A stretch of 64,000 nucleotides of DNA from Clostridia bacterium UC5.1-1D10 (GCA_001304995.1 BBZU01000006.1:1-64000), one strand, 5' to 3'; counted from the first letter of the stretch, positions 46,101-56,381 are shown. The notes: generated by a model not told the origin, from the sequence alone. Translations and numbers: made by a program.

Positions 46101-46827
46101 TTAAGGTAAAAAGTTGAAAACCTGAAAAAAAGCTTTGGCAGTCTGGAGGTTCTCAAGGACATCAATATGGAAGTCAAAGAAGGCGAAGTAGTTTGTCTCA
46201 TCGGGCCTTCCGGCTCCGGGAAGAGTACATTCCTGCGCTGTCTGAATAAATTGGAGGAACCTACTGGCGGCGTAATCATCGTAGACGATTACGATCTGAT
46301 GGCAAAAACATCCGATATCAATAAAATTCGTGAGAATATTGGTATGGTGTTCCAGCAGTTCAATCTGTTCCCTCATCTGTCTGTGTTGCAGAATATCATG
46401 CTGGCACCTGTTGACAGAAAACGTATGACAAAGGAACAGGCGGAAGAAAAAGCTAAAAAAACTGCTGGATCGGGTAGGTCTGCTGGAAAAAGCAGATGTA
46501 TACCCCGCAAGCCTTTCCGGCGGTCAGCAGCAGCGTGTAGCAATTGCACGTGCGCTGGCAATGGAACCGGATATCATGCTTTTTGACGAACCCACTTCCG
46601 CGCTTGACCCTGAAATGGTAGGGGAAGTACTGGAAGTTATGAAACAATTGGCGGCAGAAGGCATGACCATGGTGGTTGTAACCCACGAAATGGGGTTTGC
46701 CCGCGAAGTGGCAGACCGTGTCGTATTTATGGACGGCGGTTACATCGTAGAAGAAGGAACACCGGAAGAAGTTTTCGGCAATCCACAAAACAAGAGAACA
46801 CAGGATTTCTTGAACAAAGTACTGTAA
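46097..46827 (+). CDS. Amino-acid ABC transporter ATP-binding protein, two frameshifts
   Basis: The start is TTG 46097 ([15 protein letters not shown] after correction), overlapping the permease stop and 8 bases after GAGGAGG. The A5 run at 46108-46112 and the A7 run at 46455-46461 each have one base too many. Corrected, the protein has about 242 residues with Walker [11 protein letters not shown]-loop QQFNLFPH, signature [12 protein letters not shown], Walker [14 protein letters not shown] and the switch histidine in VVTHEMGF. It matches GlnQ-type ATPases and powers the transporter encoded by the two preceding genes. Confidence 0.9.
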
Positions 46828-46883
46828 GAACGATTCGTAAGGCTAACCACATAAATACAAAAAAGCAGTATAAAGCAAATAAG

Positions 46884-46919
46884 GCAGAGAGGATTTTGCA
46901 AAGTTCTCTCTGCTTTTTG
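46884..46919 (+). terminator. Terminator of the amino-acid ABC operon
   Basis: GCAGAGAG (46884-46891) pairs with CTCTCTGC (46906-46913), followed by TTTTTGTTTTT. Confidence 0.8.
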
Positions 46920-47029
46920 TTTTTGCGGATGTTAAGAAAATAAAAAGGACAACGACAGAGAAGTGGGCTTTCTTTAGGAGAATTAAGGAAAACCACCAAC
47001 GTTATCCTGATAAGAATTATGACAAAAAA

Positions 47030-47075
47030 ATAGCTGGAGTCCTTGATGTTTCAGGATTCCAGCTATACTTTTTTT
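47030..47075. terminator. Bidirectional terminator before the decarboxylase
   Basis: ATAGCTGGAGTCCT and AGGATTCCAGCTAT form a 14-bp stem with one mismatch; T7 follows on the plus side and an A7/T7 run lies on the other. It ends the minus-strand decarboxylase transcript and backs up the ABC terminator. Confidence 0.8.
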
Positions 47076-47100
47076 GAATGAAGTTTCCAGATTGACTTAT

Positions 47101-48294
47101 TCAGATTTCGGTTTCATGTTCCAGCCAGAGCTGATCCGGCGGTGTTTGGGAGCCGAAAAGTAAAGGGGACAGGGTATAACCATAACTGCCGGCATTTGTG
47201 AACAGCAGACGGTCGCCTACTTCTGCTCGAGGCAGTGTTACATTGGATGCCAGCAGGTCATAACGGCTGCACAGACCGCCTACAATATCCACGGTTTCTG
47301 TACCTTCCCGATCAGCCAGCAGTGTCACCTGTGAGATGTTGGAGCAGGTGTAGAAAGGTTCTGCCGGAGAAGGGTTGTGCTGGTCTTTTGTCATCAATTC
47401 TTTCATGACAGGGCGGAAAAAGCCGTTGGCACCGTTTTTGACAATGTAGTATGTCTTGCCTCGGGAAATTTTGATGTCCATGATCTCTGTGACATAAACG
47501 CCGCTTTCTCCCACCAGAAAACGTCCGCTTTCCAGCAGGAATTTTGCCTGCAAACGAGGACGGAAAGCATCAAAGACCGTAGACACCTTTTTTTGCAGAG
47601 CATCCAAATCCAAGGGCTTTTGGGTGTCGGGATCGTAGACGATGCCTAAACCGCTGCCGAAATTGATGTAGGAAAGTTTGGTGTCCCAAAGGTGCTCCAG
47701 CCGCAGCGCCAATGTCAGCACATGGGCATAGTAGGCTGTCAGCTGGTCTGCATCCAGAATCTGTGACTGGATATGTACATGAATGCCCGTAGGACGCAGG
47801 GCAGGAAAATCGTCGAACGCATGGGAAGAGAGGAGCTGTTCCTCGTCAATGCCGAATTGGGAAGGCCCTCCTTCTGTTCCTTCCATGGAAAATGCCGGAT
47901 TGACACGAATGCCGATGGGCAGAACAGCATGTTTTTCCTGTGCAAGACGGTTGCACAGGTCAAGTTCGTGAAAGCTGTCGGCAATGATGTGACAGCGTCC
48001 AATGACGTCCTCCAATTCGTCCCGTGTTTTGCCGGGAGCGGAAAAATAGATTCGCTCGGAAGGAATCCCTGCCCGGCGGCTTTCTGACACCTCTTTGGCA
48101 GAAGCGGCGTCAGCCCCCAGACCGAATTCGGAAACGGTCTGCAAAATGGGGAAGAATGGATTGGTTTTGATGGAATATAATATTTCAAAATCAGGAAAAA
48201 CCTGTTTCAATTTCTGTGCCTGACGCAGGATGACCTGTTTGCGGTAAGCGTAAAAAGGCGCTGCGTGTATGGTGAAAATATCATGTCTCTTCAA
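47101..48294 (-). CDS. Fold-type III PLP-dependent decarboxylase (LysA/ornithine decarboxylase family)
   Basis: The 397-residue protein has the PLP lysine in EILYSIKTNPFFPILQTVSE, the glycine loop YINFGSGLGIVYD, LLESGRFLVGESGVYVTEI for phosphate binding and the active-site cysteine region IVGGLCSRYDLL. These fit the group IV decarboxylases: diaminopimelate, ornithine/arginine and carboxynorspermidine decarboxylases. Identity to classical LysA seems limited, and no lysine or polyamine gene is adjacent, so the substrate is left open. GGAGGGTTC precedes the ATG at 48294. It is a single-gene unit closed by a terminator. Confidence 0.75.
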   Translation of the reverse strand: MKRHDIFTIHAAPFYAYRKQVILRQAQKLKQVFPDFEILYSIKTNPFFPILQTVSEFGLGADAASAKEVSESRRAGIPSERIYFSAPGKTRDELEDVIGRCHIIADSFHELDLCNRLAQEKHAVLPIGIRVNPAFSMEGTEGGPSQFGIDEEQLLSSHAFDDFPALRPTGIHVHIQSQILDADQLTAYYAHVLTLALRLEHLWDTKLSYINFGSGLGIVYDPDTQKPLDLDALQKKVSTVFDAFRPRLQAKFLLESGRFLVGESGVYVTEIMDIKISRGKTYYIVKNGANGFFRPVMKELMTKDQHNPSPAEPFYTCSNISQVTLLADREGTETVDIVGGLCSRYDLLASNVTLPRAEVGDRLLFTNAGSYGYTLSPLLFGSQTPPDQLWLEHETEI

Positions 48295-48413
48295 AAATGA
48301 ACCCTCCTTTTTGCCCTTCTATCATATCACAGCAAGCGGCAGAGAAACAATAGAGAATGTTTTTTCTATCATAGCCAAATTCCTTGATTTTTCGGGAAAT
48401 AAAGGAAAAATGC

Positions 48414-48442
48414 TTGCATAAGGTACGAAAAAATGGTATACT
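48414..48442 (+). promoter_or_regulatory. Promoter of the rimP-nusA-infB operon
   Basis: TTGCAT (48414-48419) and TATACT (48437-48442) are 17 bases apart. The start codon of rimP lies about 95 bases downstream, leaving room for the hairpin at 48473. Confidence 0.75.
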
Positions 48443-48472
48443 AACAACAGTAACAAGCGGAAATGGCAGAGA

Positions 48473-48498
48473 AAAGAGTGGGTGAAAGCCCACTCTTT
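48473..48498 (+). promoter_or_regulatory. rimP leader hairpin
   Basis: AAAGAGTGGG pairs perfectly with CCCACTCTTT around a TGAAAG loop, followed by GTTGTTG. A hairpin of this kind is common before rimP in Firmicutes. The weak T-run suggests attenuation or NusA feedback rather than full termination. Confidence 0.65.
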
Positions 48499-48535
48499 GT
48501 TGTTGCTTAGGCAAAAATATATACGAGGTGAAAAA

Positions 48536-49000
48536 ATGGCAAAGAGCAATACGGAAAAGAAAGTACTGCCTCTTCTGGAACCCATTGTGGCAGAAAGAGG
48601 TCTGGAACTGGTGGATTTGGAATTTGTAAAGGAAGGCGCTAACTGGTATCTGCGTGTGTATATCGACAAAGAAGGCGGCGTTTCCATTGATGACTGCGAA
48701 GCTGTCAGCCGTGCGCTGGAAGCAAAGCTGGATGAAAAAGACCCCATCGAACAGGCTTATGTGCTGGAAGTAAGCTCTCCCGGTATTGATCGCCCCCTGA
48801 AAAAGGATGCGGACTTCATCAGATTCCAGGGAGAAATCATTGATGTAAAGCTCTATAAGGCTGTGGACGGACAGAAACAGTTCCAGGGTAAACTGCTGGG
48901 ACTCAATGACGGTGTCATCTCTTTGGAAGAAGAAGACGGTACCGTTCGCGAATTTGTACAAAAAGATACCGCTGATGTGCGGTTGGCTGTTATTTTCTGA
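48536..49000 (+). CDS. rimP: Ribosome maturation factor RimP
   Basis: The 154-residue protein has the RimP N-terminal fold (LPLLEPIVAERGLELVDLEF, YLRVYIDKEGGVSIDDCEAV) and the motif LEVSSPGIDRPLKKDADFIR, then an SH3-like C-terminal part. RimP helps assemble the 30S subunit. The ATG follows CGAGGTG. It heads the conserved rimP-nusA-ylxR-ylxQ-infB operon. Confidence 0.95.
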   Translation: MAKSNTEKKVLPLLEPIVAERGLELVDLEFVKEGANWYLRVYIDKEGGVSIDDCEAVSRALEAKLDEKDPIEQAYVLEVSSPGIDRPLKKDADFIRFQGEIIDVKLYKAVDGQKQFQGKLLGLNDGVISLEEEDGTVREFVQKDTADVRLAVIF

Positions 49001-49021
49001 GGATAAGGGAGGAATAGGAAA

Positions 49022-50202
49022 ATGGATAGATCAGAATTTATCGAAGCACTGCATTTGATTGAAAAAGAAAAAGGCATCGACAAGGAAATCATTTTTGAAG
49101 CCATTGAAGCATCTCTGGTTTCCGCATGCAAAAAGAACTTTGGTTCTAACCAGAACATCAAAGTTGTCATTGATAGAGAAACAGGTAACGTTGCTTGTTA
49201 CGCACAGCGTGAAGTTGTGGAAGAAGTTATGGACGAACAGAACGAAATCGACCTGATGGCAGCAAGAATCCTGAACCCCAGCTATCAGATTGGTGACACT
49301 GTGGATCTGGAAGTAACACCCAGAGACTTCGGCCGTGTGGCTGCGCAGACAGCAAAACAGGTAGTTGTACAGAAATTCAGAGAAGCGGAAAGAGAAATCC
49401 TCTACAATCAGTACATCACAAAAGAACGTGAAGTAGTGACCGCTATTGTACAGAGAAAAGAAAGAAGAAACATCATTGTACAGATGGGCAAAATTGATGC
49501 GGTGCTGGCTGCCAACGAACAGATTCCCGGCGAACAGTATAATTTCATGGATCGTATCAAAGTATATGTGCTGGAAGTGAAACAGACACCAAAGGGCCCT
49601 CAGATCTATGTTTCCAGAACACATCCCGAACTGGTAAAACGTCTCTTTGAACAGGAAGTGCCTGAAGTACATGACGGTACCGTAGAAATCAAGAGCATTG
49701 CCAGAGAAGCAGGCAGCAGAACAAAATTGCTGTTTACTCCAAAGACGAAAACGTGGACGCTCTGGGCGCATGTGTTGGTCAGAACGGCTATCGTGTAAAT
49801 GTTATCGTAAACGAACTGGGCGGCGAAAAGATCGACGTAATCAACTGGAGCGAAGATCCCAAGGAATTCATCGCTGCTGCTCTGAGCCCTTCCAAAGTTC
49901 TGGCAGTTGCCATCAACGAAGCAGAACAGAGCGCAAAGATCGTTGTGCCTGACCATCAGCTGTCCCTGGCTATCGGTAAAGAAGGTCAGAACGCGAGACT
50001 GTCTGCAAAACTGACAGGCTGGAGAATCGACATCAAGAGCGAAACACAGGCAAGAGAAACAAACTTCCTGGCTGAAGATCCAGTAGAAGAAACAGAAGAT
50101 GCAGCTGAAGAAATGACAGAAATCATGGAAGATGGCGCAGAAGCTGTGGAAACAGAAGCAGCAGAAGAAATCGCTGTGGAAGAAACACAGGAAGAAGCGT
50201 AA
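49022..50202 (+). CDS. nusA: Transcription termination/antitermination factor NusA, one frameshift
   Basis: NusA binds RNA polymerase and nascent RNA. The N-terminal domain begins [20 protein letters not shown]. It is followed by an S1 domain ([20 protein letters not shown]) and KH domains ([20 protein letters not shown], then [20 protein letters not shown]). The A4 run at 49723-49726 is one base short; restoring it gives [19 protein letters not shown]. Corrected length is about 393 residues, including an acidic Glu/Ala-rich tail. NusA is expected to be essential, so the break is probably a sequence error. GGGAGGA precedes the ATG. Confidence 0.92.
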
Positions 50203-50221
50203 ACATAGAGGAGGTGGCAGC

Positions 50222-50503
50222 ATGATGAAACAACGGAAAGTCCCCCTCAGAAAATGTACCGGCTGTCAGGAAATGAAGGACAAACGGGAATTGATCCGCA
50301 TCGTGCGCAACGATGCAGGCGAATTTTCTCTGGACCGTACAGGCAAGAAACCGGGCCGGGGCGCATATATTTGCCCCAATACGGAATGCTTGGCAAAGGC
50401 GCAGAAGTCCAAAGGTCTGGAACGCTCCTTCAAGGCACCTGTGCCAAAGGACGTATATGAAGCCCTGCTGGCACAGCTGGAAGGAGAAGAAAATCATGCG
50501 TAA
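50222..50503 (+). CDS. ylxR: YlxR family RNA-binding protein
   Basis: The 93-residue protein has the YlxR (DUF448) signature RKVPLRKCTGCQEMKDKREL and later GKKPGRGAYICPNTECL. The cysteines are arranged as in family members, and the protein is basic, consistent with nucleic-acid binding. YlxR proteins have been linked to transcription regulation and to RNase P in different Firmicutes. AGGAGGTGG precedes the ATG pair at 50222/50225. Its stop overlaps the next gene by 8 bases. Confidence 0.9.
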   Translation: MMKQRKVPLRKCTGCQEMKDKRELIRIVRNDAGEFSLDRTGKKPGRGAYICPNTECLAKAQKSKGLERSFKAPVPKDVYEALLAQLEGEENHA

Positions 50504-50809
50504 ATTTTATTCCCTGCTGGGACTTTGCAAGCGGGCCAATAAAGTGGCAGGCGGCGAAGTGGCGGCAGAGGAAGCCATACGCGGCAAAAAGGCATGTCTT
50601 GTCATTGTGGCAGGAGATGCATCGGCAAATACAAAGAAAAATTTCATAACTCTGCATCGTTTTATGAAGTTCCGATTTTGGAACTGGGAACAAAGGCAGA
50701 TTTAGGCAGAGCTGTCGGCGAGGAGATCCGCGCGGTACTGGTTGTGACAGAAGCGGGATTTGCGGCAAAACTGCAGCAGCTTGCACAGACAGCAGAAAAC
50801 GCAGAGTAA
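50496..50809 (+). CDS. ylxQ: L7Ae-family protein YlxQ, one frameshift
   Basis: The protein starts KFYSLLGLCKRANKVAGGEV and has ACLVIVAGDASANTKKKF after correction, the L7Ae/L30e kink-turn-binding fold. The A5 run at 50637-50641 is one base short; restoring it leads into HNSASFYEVPILELGTKADL and GRAVGEEIRAVLVVTEAGF, about 104 residues. YlxQ binds kink-turn RNA. Its position between ylxR and infB is conserved. Confidence 0.88.
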
Positions 50810-50850
50810 AGGATTTGGAATAGATGTAAGAGAAAGAAGAGGTGCGGCGA

Positions 50851-53124
50851 ATGTCAAAAATGCGAATTTATGAACTGGCAAAGCAGTTGGGCGTAGCCAA
50901 TAAAGAACTGATGGAAAAAATGAAGAGTGTAGGTATGGAAGCAAACAGCCATATGAGCATGATCGAGGAAAGCGACGCGGACAAGATCAGAAAGCTGTAT
51001 CAGCCTGCACAGAAAGCGGAAGAACCCAAAAAAGAAGCTCCTAAGCAGGAAGTGAAAGAACAGCATAAGGGAAATCAGCAGAAAGAAGCTCCCAAACAGG
51101 ATAACAGAAACAAGGGCGAAAACAAAAAAGCGCAGGACGGCAAGAACCTGCAGAATAATAACAATCAGAACAAAAACAACAACCAGAATAAAAACCAGAA
51201 CAACAACGCCCAGAACAATCAGAATCAGGGCAAAAAAGACAAAAAAGGCAAAGGCAAAAAAGACCAGAAACCCAGAGAAAACCCTCTGGAACGCAGAAGA
51301 CGTGAAATGGAAGAAGAAGCGGCGCTCTTGGCAGAACTGGAAGCGCTGGAAGCAGCTGAAAAAGCAGCAGAACCTGTAATCAAATCCATTCCTGCTTCCA
51401 TCAGCGTGAAAGAACTGGCAGAAGTGCTGGGCAAAAAAGGCTCTGATCTGGTAATGGCGCTGATGAAAAAAGGTCAGATGCTGAACATCAACGCAACACT
51501 GGACTTTGACACAGCTGCTGCCATTGCGGAAGACTATAATGTCATTCTGGAACAGGAAGAAGAAAAAGATATTCTGGAAACAGTTTTCGCAGAGGAAGAA
51601 GACGACGAAAAAGATCTGAAAGAAAGACCTCCTGTTGTCGTTGTTATGGGTCACGTTGACCATGGTAAAACATCCCTTCTGGATGCTATCCGTCACAGCA
51701 ACGTAACAAAAGGCGAAGCCGGCGGTATCACACAGCACATCGGTGCTTACACTGTACAGATCGACGGCAAGCCCATCACATTCCTGGATACACCCGGTCA
51801 CGAAGCATTTACAGCAATGCGTATGCGTGGCGCACAGATCACAGATATTGCAATCCTGGTTGTAGCGGCAGACGACGGTGTTATGCCTCAGACAGTAGAA
51901 GCCATCAACCATGCTAAAGCAGCAGGCGTTGAAATCATCGTTGCTATCAACAAAATGGATAAACCCTCTGCAAACCCTGACCGTGTAAAACAGGAATTGG
52001 TAGAATATGGTCTGGTAGCGGAAGACTGGGGCGGTCAGACTATCTGTGTACCTGTTTCCGCAGTGACAAAAGACGGTCTGGATTCTCTGCTGGAAATGAT
52101 CATTCTGGTAGCAGAAATGAAAGAACTGAAAGCAAACCCCAACAAAAACGCAAGAGGCGCTATCGTAGAAGCACAGCTGGATAAAGGCAGAGGCCCCGTT
52201 GCAACTGTACTGGTACAGAACGGTACTTTGCAGGTAGGTGACCCCATCGTTGCTGGTGCGGCTTATGGTAAGATTCGTGCGATGACCGACGATAAGGGCA
52301 GACGCGTGAAAAAAGCTGGCCCTTCCACTCCCGTGGAAATCCTGGGTCTGTCTGAAGTACCTTCCGCTGGTGACAGCTTCTATGTAGCAGAAAATGATAA
52401 ACAGGCAAGACAGGTTGCTGAAAGCATCATCGCGAAGAACAGAGAAAACATGATCAAAGAAACACCACAGAAAGTATCTCTGGACGACCTGTTCTCTCAG
52501 ATTCAGAGCGGTAATATGAAAGAACTGAACATCGTTGTAAAAGCAGACGTACAGGGCTCCGTAGAAGCCGTTCGTCAGAGTCTGGAAAGACTGTCCAACG
52601 AGGAAGTACGTGTACGCATCATCCACGGCGGTGTTGGCGCTATCACAGAAAGCGACGTTATGCTGGCTTCCGCATCCAACGCCATCATCATCGGCTTTAA
52701 CGTACGTCCCGAACCCGCTGCAAAAGCATTTGCGGATGAAGAAAAAGTTGACGTTCGTCTGTACCGTGTCATCTATAACGCTATCGAAGACATCACAGCT
52801 GCTATGAAAGGTCTGCTGGATCCCGTATTCGAAGAACAGGTACTGGGTCATGCAGAAGTACGTCAGCTGTTCAAAGCGTCCGGTGTTGGTACTATCGCCG
52901 GCAGCTATGTAAAAGACGGTAAGTTCGTAAGAAACTGCCAGGTTCGTATCATCCGTGACGGTATCGTTGTTTACGAAGGCGATCTGGAAAGCTTGAAACG
53001 TTTCAAAGACGACGTAAAAGAAGTTGCTGCGGGCTATGAATGCGGTCTGGTATTCAAGAAGTTCAACGACGTGAAAGAAGGCGACTGGATCGAAGCCTAT
53101 ACCATGGTAGAAGTACCTAGATAA
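50851..53124 (+). CDS. infB: Translation initiation factor IF-2
   Basis: The 757-residue GTPase brings initiator tRNA to the ribosome. An N-terminal IF2_N helix bundle ([20 protein letters not shown]) is followed by a low-complexity linker at residues about 55-150, very rich in Asn, Gln and Lys. Then come a second IF2_N, the G domain ([32 protein letters not shown]), and beta-barrel and C-terminal domains. The ATG at 50851 follows AGAAGAGG; an upstream GTG at 50842 is less likely. The frame is intact. Confidence 0.97.
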   Translation: MSKMRIYELAKQLGVANKELMEKMKSVGMEANSHMSMIEESDADKIRKLYQPAQKAEEPKKEAPKQEVKEQHKGNQQKEAPKQDNRNKGENKKAQDGKNLQNNNNQNKNNNQNKNQNNNAQNNQNQGKKDKKGKGKKDQKPRENPLERRRREMEEEAALLAELEALEAAEKAAEPVIKSIPASISVKELAEVLGKKGSDLVMALMKKGQMLNINATLDFDTAAAIAEDYNVILEQEEEKDILETVFAEEEDDEKDLKERPPVVVVMGHVDHGKTSLLDAIRHSNVTKGEAGGITQHIGAYTVQIDGKPITFLDTPGHEAFTAMRMRGAQITDIAILVVAADDGVMPQTVEAINHAKAAGVEIIVAINKMDKPSANPDRVKQELVEYGLVAEDWGGQTICVPVSAVTKDGLDSLLEMIILVAEMKELKANPNKNARGAIVEAQLDKGRGPVATVLVQNGTLQVGDPIVAGAAYGKIRAMTDDKGRRVKKAGPSTPVEILGLSEVPSAGDSFYVAENDKQARQVAESIIAKNRENMIKETPQKVSLDDLFSQIQSGNMKELNIVVKADVQGSVEAVRQSLERLSNEEVRVRIIHGGVGAITESDVMLASASNAIIIGFNVRPEPAAKAFADEEKVDVRLYRVIYNAIEDITAAMKGLLDPVFEEQVLGHAEVRQLFKASGVGTIAGSYVKDGKFVRNCQVRIIRDGIVVYEGDLESLKRFKDDVKEVAAGYECGLVFKKFNDVKEGDWIEAYTMVEVPR

Positions 53125-53139
53125 GCAGGTGAGAAATAT

Positions 53140-53523
53140 ATGAAGAACAATACAAGAATTTCCCGTATCAATGACGAAATCTTCAAGGAAGTTTCTCAGA
53201 TTGTACGAGGAGAATTGAAAGACCCCCGCATCGGCGCTATGACCAGCGTGGTGCGTGTGGATACCACGCAGGATTTGAAATACTGCAAAGTATATGTATC
53301 TGTGCTGGGGGATGAAAACCAGAAAGCAAGCGTGATGAAAGGTCTGAAAAACGCTTCCGGTTTCATCCGCCATCTGGTGGCAGAACGTGTAAATCTGCGT
53401 CTGACACCGGAACTGATTTTCAAACTGGACGAATCTGCGGAATATGCCGTTCGTATGGAACAGCTCATGGCGCAGATTGCCAAAGACCGTGAGGAAAGAG
53501 AAGTGCAGAAGGATGCAGAATAA
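53140..53523 (+). CDS. rbfA: 30S ribosome-binding factor RbfA
   Basis: The 127-residue protein has the KH-like fold signatures RISRINDEIFKEVSQIVRGE, LKDPRIGAMTSVVRVDTTQD and GFIRHLVAERVNLRLTPEL. RbfA matures the 5' end of 16S rRNA. It lies 15 bases after infB and overlaps nrnA by 11 bases, its usual place. Confidence 0.95.
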   Translation: MKNNTRISRINDEIFKEVSQIVRGELKDPRIGAMTSVVRVDTTQDLKYCKVYVSVLGDENQKASVMKGLKNASGFIRHLVAERVNLRLTPELIFKLDESAEYAVRMEQLMAQIAKDREEREVQKDAE

Positions 53524-54463
53524 TACAAAACAGGAAATTCTGGAAAAAATTGCACAGGCAAAGACCATTCAGATTGCAGGGCATACCAATCCCGACGGCG
53601 ATGCCATTGGGGCTTGCCTTGCTTTCGGGCTGGCATTGGAAAAAGCCGGCAAAGATGTAACTGTACTGCTGGAGCATTATGCACCCAAGTATGATGTGAT
53701 TCCCGGTAAGCATCTGGTGAAAGAAGCAGTGGCAAAAGCTGACCTGTTTCTGGCACTGGACTGCGGCGACGAAGGTCGTCTGGGAGCTGCGGCGGATTGG
53801 TTCCAACAGGCAGATGTGACCATCAATATTGACCACCACAGCAGCAATACTTATTACGGTCAGTATAATTATGTGGAAGGTGCATCTTCTTCCACATCTG
53901 AAATCGTATACGGTTTTCTGGAAGGAAATTACCCTGTGGATCAGAATATGGCGGCAGGGCTTTATGCTGGTCTTATTTATGATACTGGCGGCTTCCGTCA
54001 TTCTTCCACATCCCCCAACACCATGCGCGTGGCAGGGGCTTTAATGGAAACAGGCATTCCTTTTACAGATATTTATAACCGCTTTTTCGACAGCCGCAGT
54101 TTTTCCGAAATGAAAATCATGGGACAGGCTCTGGAAAATGCCAAGCTGTATTTTGACGGCAAAGTGGTATGCGCTACCATCACTTCCGCCGAAATTGCTG
54201 CCTGCAACGGCACCAATAAGGAACTGGACGCCATCATCAATTACCTCAAAGGCGTGCAGGGGGCAGAAGTGGCATGTTTCCTTTATGAAAAGACAGAAAC
54301 AGAAGTCAAAGCAAGCTTCCGTGGCGCTGATGGCAGAGATGTCTGTGCATTGGCACAGAAATTTGGCGGCGGCGGTCATGTGAAAGCGGCAGGCTGTACC
54401 ATTGCGGCATCCATTGACAAGGCAAAAGAAATGGTGCTGGCGGAAATCGAAAAAATGCTGTAA
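53513..54463 (+). CDS. nrnA: Bifunctional oligoribonuclease and PAP phosphatase NrnA
   Basis: The 316-residue DHH/DHHA1 phosphoesterase has AGHTNPDGDAIGACLAFGLA, ALDCGDEGRLG, the DHH motif in NIDHHSSNTYYGQYNYVEG and the glycine-rich FGGGGHVKAAGCTI near the end. NrnA degrades nano-RNA and removes the 3' phosphate of pAp. The ATG at 53513 lies inside rbfA with a weak ribosome binding site, implying coupled translation. The frame is intact. Confidence 0.93.
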   Translation: MQNNTKQEILEKIAQAKTIQIAGHTNPDGDAIGACLAFGLALEKAGKDVTVLLEHYAPKYDVIPGKHLVKEAVAKADLFLALDCGDEGRLGAAADWFQQADVTINIDHHSSNTYYGQYNYVEGASSSTSEIVYGFLEGNYPVDQNMAAGLYAGLIYDTGGFRHSSTSPNTMRVAGALMETGIPFTDIYNRFFDSRSFSEMKIMGQALENAKLYFDGKVVCATITSAEIAACNGTNKELDAIINYLKGVQGAEVACFLYEKTETEVKASFRGADGRDVCALAQKFGGGGHVKAAGCTIAASIDKAKEMVLAEIEKML

Positions 54464-54475
54464 GGAGGGAATCAC

Positions 54476-55375
54476 TTGGACGGTATTTTGAATATCCGAA
54501 AGGAAAAGGGATTTACCTCCCATGACGTAGTGGCTGTGGTACGCCGTATTCTCCATACAAAGAAAGTAGGCCATACAGGCACCTTAGACCCTGACGCAGA
54601 AGGCGTACTGCCTGTTTGTGTAGGCAAAGCCACAAAACTGGCGGACATCATCATGGATGGAAAAAAACGTTACCGTGCCATGGTGCGGCTGGGCATCACC
54701 ACCACAACGGAAGATGCGGCAGGAGAAGTGCTGGAAGAAAGAAAAGTGGATTTTGATGAGGAAAAAATCAGACAGGCAGTAGCCGGATTTGTGGGGGAAC
54801 AGAAACAAATTCCGCCTATGTATTCTGCTATCAAAGTCAACGGCAAGAAATTGTATGAATTGGCGCGGGAAGGCAAGGAAATCGAGCGCAAGGCAAGAAC
54901 CATTACGATTTTTGCCATCAATATCGTAAGATTTCTGCCTCCTGACCGTTTTGAAATAGATGTGGACTGCTCCAAAGGGACTTATATCCGTACCCTTTGC
55001 AGCGATATTGGCAAGGCTTTGGGCTGTGGTGCCCATATGGCAGAACTGACCCGTACCCGTACCGGCAGTTTTGCGCTGGAAGATGCCATCACGCTGGGTG
55101 AATTGCAGACAATGGCAGATGAAGGACGGCAGGAAGAAGCATTCCTGTCCATGGAAGCGGCATTGTCCGATTTCCCGAAAATCATCGTTTCTCCTAAGTC
55201 CACAAAGATGCTGTATAACGGCGGCAGAGTTTACGCCAAGTTTTATGAGGCAGAAAAAGAACTGACAGCAGGTGACATTGCTGCTGTCTTTGACAGTGAA
55301 CACCATCTGGTGGGACTGTATGAAGTACGGGACGAAGAAGGCTTTTATATCAAACCATTTAAGATGTTGATTTAA
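54476..55375 (+). CDS. truB: tRNA pseudouridine(55) synthase TruB
   Basis: The 299-residue protein has the catalytic aspartate in GHTGTLDPDAEGVLPVCVG, then KRYRAMVRLGITTTTEDAAG and CSKGTYIRTLCSDIGKALG. A C-terminal PUA-like part follows. TruB makes pseudouridine at position 55 of tRNA. The start is TTG at 54476, after AAGGAGGG. It lies 12 bases after nrnA and 12 before ribF. Confidence 0.95.
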   Translation: MDGILNIRKEKGFTSHDVVAVVRRILHTKKVGHTGTLDPDAEGVLPVCVGKATKLADIIMDGKKRYRAMVRLGITTTTEDAAGEVLEERKVDFDEEKIRQAVAGFVGEQKQIPPMYSAIKVNGKKLYELAREGKEIERKARTITIFAINIVRFLPPDRFEIDVDCSKGTYIRTLCSDIGKALGCGAHMAELTRTRTGSFALEDAITLGELQTMADEGRQEEAFLSMEAALSDFPKIIVSPKSTKMLYNGGRVYAKFYEAEKELTAGDIAAVFDSEHHLVGLYEVRDEEGFYIKPFKMLI

Positions 55376-55387
55376 AGGAGTATCGAA

Positions 55388-56344
55388 ATGGAACATATTA
55401 CAGACGGGCAGGTAGACCGCAGCAGACCCACAGCCATTACTTTGGGGAACTTTGACGGTCTGCATCTGGGTCACCGTGCCCTGATTCAACTGACAAAAGA
55501 ATTTGCGGCAGAGGAAAATCTGGAAAGCGTGGTATTTTCCTTTTCTCCTCATCCCATGCTGGTATTCAAGAAAAAAGAGGATTTTGCACTGATTATGGCG
55601 CCCTCTGAAAAGCTGTTTACCATGGAGCAGATGGGCGTGGATACTTATATCGAATATCCTTTTGACGAGGAATTCGCTTCCATGTCTGCCAATGACTTTG
55701 CTGTAAAGCTGCTTTTTGAGCGCATGAAATGCAAAGTGCTGGTGGTAGGGGAAAACTATCATTTCGGCAGCAATCGGGCAGGCAATTATGAAATGCTGCG
55801 TCGTTTGGGGGAAGAACACGGCGTGAAAGTCATTGCGGTGCCTTCTGTGCAGTACGAAGGCGAACGGGTCAGCAGTTCCCGTATCCGTCAGTGCCTCATT
55901 GATAAGGATCTGGAAAGCGCCAATAGCATGCTGACAGTGCCTTATTTCATTCTGGGTACTGTGAAAGAAGGGAAAAAACTGGGCCGCACCATCGGTTTCC
56001 CTACTGTGAATATCGAAGCCCATCCCTTGAAGCTGTTCCCTCCCAATGGGGTGTATGCCACAAAAACACTGTATGAAGGCAAGTATTATTACGGTGTTAC
56101 CAATATCGGTAAAAACCCTACGGTAAATGGAACACAGAAGATTGTGGAAACCTATCTGTTTGACTTCAACAAAATGATCTATGGCGAAGAACTGCAGATT
56201 TTCTTCTATAAATTCCTGCGTAGTGAAAAGAAATTTGAAAGCGTAGACGAATTGCAGGCGCAGATCGCCGTAAATGCGGAACAGACCAGAGCATATTTTG
56301 CTTCTGCGGAATATGAACACTGGAAAGCGGAAGAAGAAAAATAA
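55388..56344 (+). CDS. ribF: Bifunctional riboflavin kinase/FAD synthetase
   Basis: The 318-residue protein has an N-terminal FAD synthetase domain (ITLGNFDGLHLGHRALIQLT, VGENYHFGSNRAGNYEML, SSSRIRQCL) and a C-terminal riboflavin kinase domain (GRTIGFPTVNIEAHPLKLFP, PNGVYATK). It makes FMN and FAD from riboflavin. AAAGGAG precedes the ATG. It ends the operon that began with rimP. Confidence 0.95.
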   Translation: MEHITDGQVDRSRPTAITLGNFDGLHLGHRALIQLTKEFAAEENLESVVFSFSPHPMLVFKKKEDFALIMAPSEKLFTMEQMGVDTYIEYPFDEEFASMSANDFAVKLLFERMKCKVLVVGENYHFGSNRAGNYEMLRRLGEEHGVKVIAVPSVQYEGERVSSSRIRQCLIDKDLESANSMLTVPYFILGTVKEGKKLGRTIGFPTVNIEAHPLKLFPPNGVYATKTLYEGKYYYGVTNIGKNPTVNGTQKIVETYLFDFNKMIYGEELQIFFYKFLRSEKKFESVDELQAQIAVNAEQTRAYFASAEYEHWKAEEEK

Positions 56345-56381
56345 TCACATACGGGCAGATAAAATGATATGAGGTAACATC

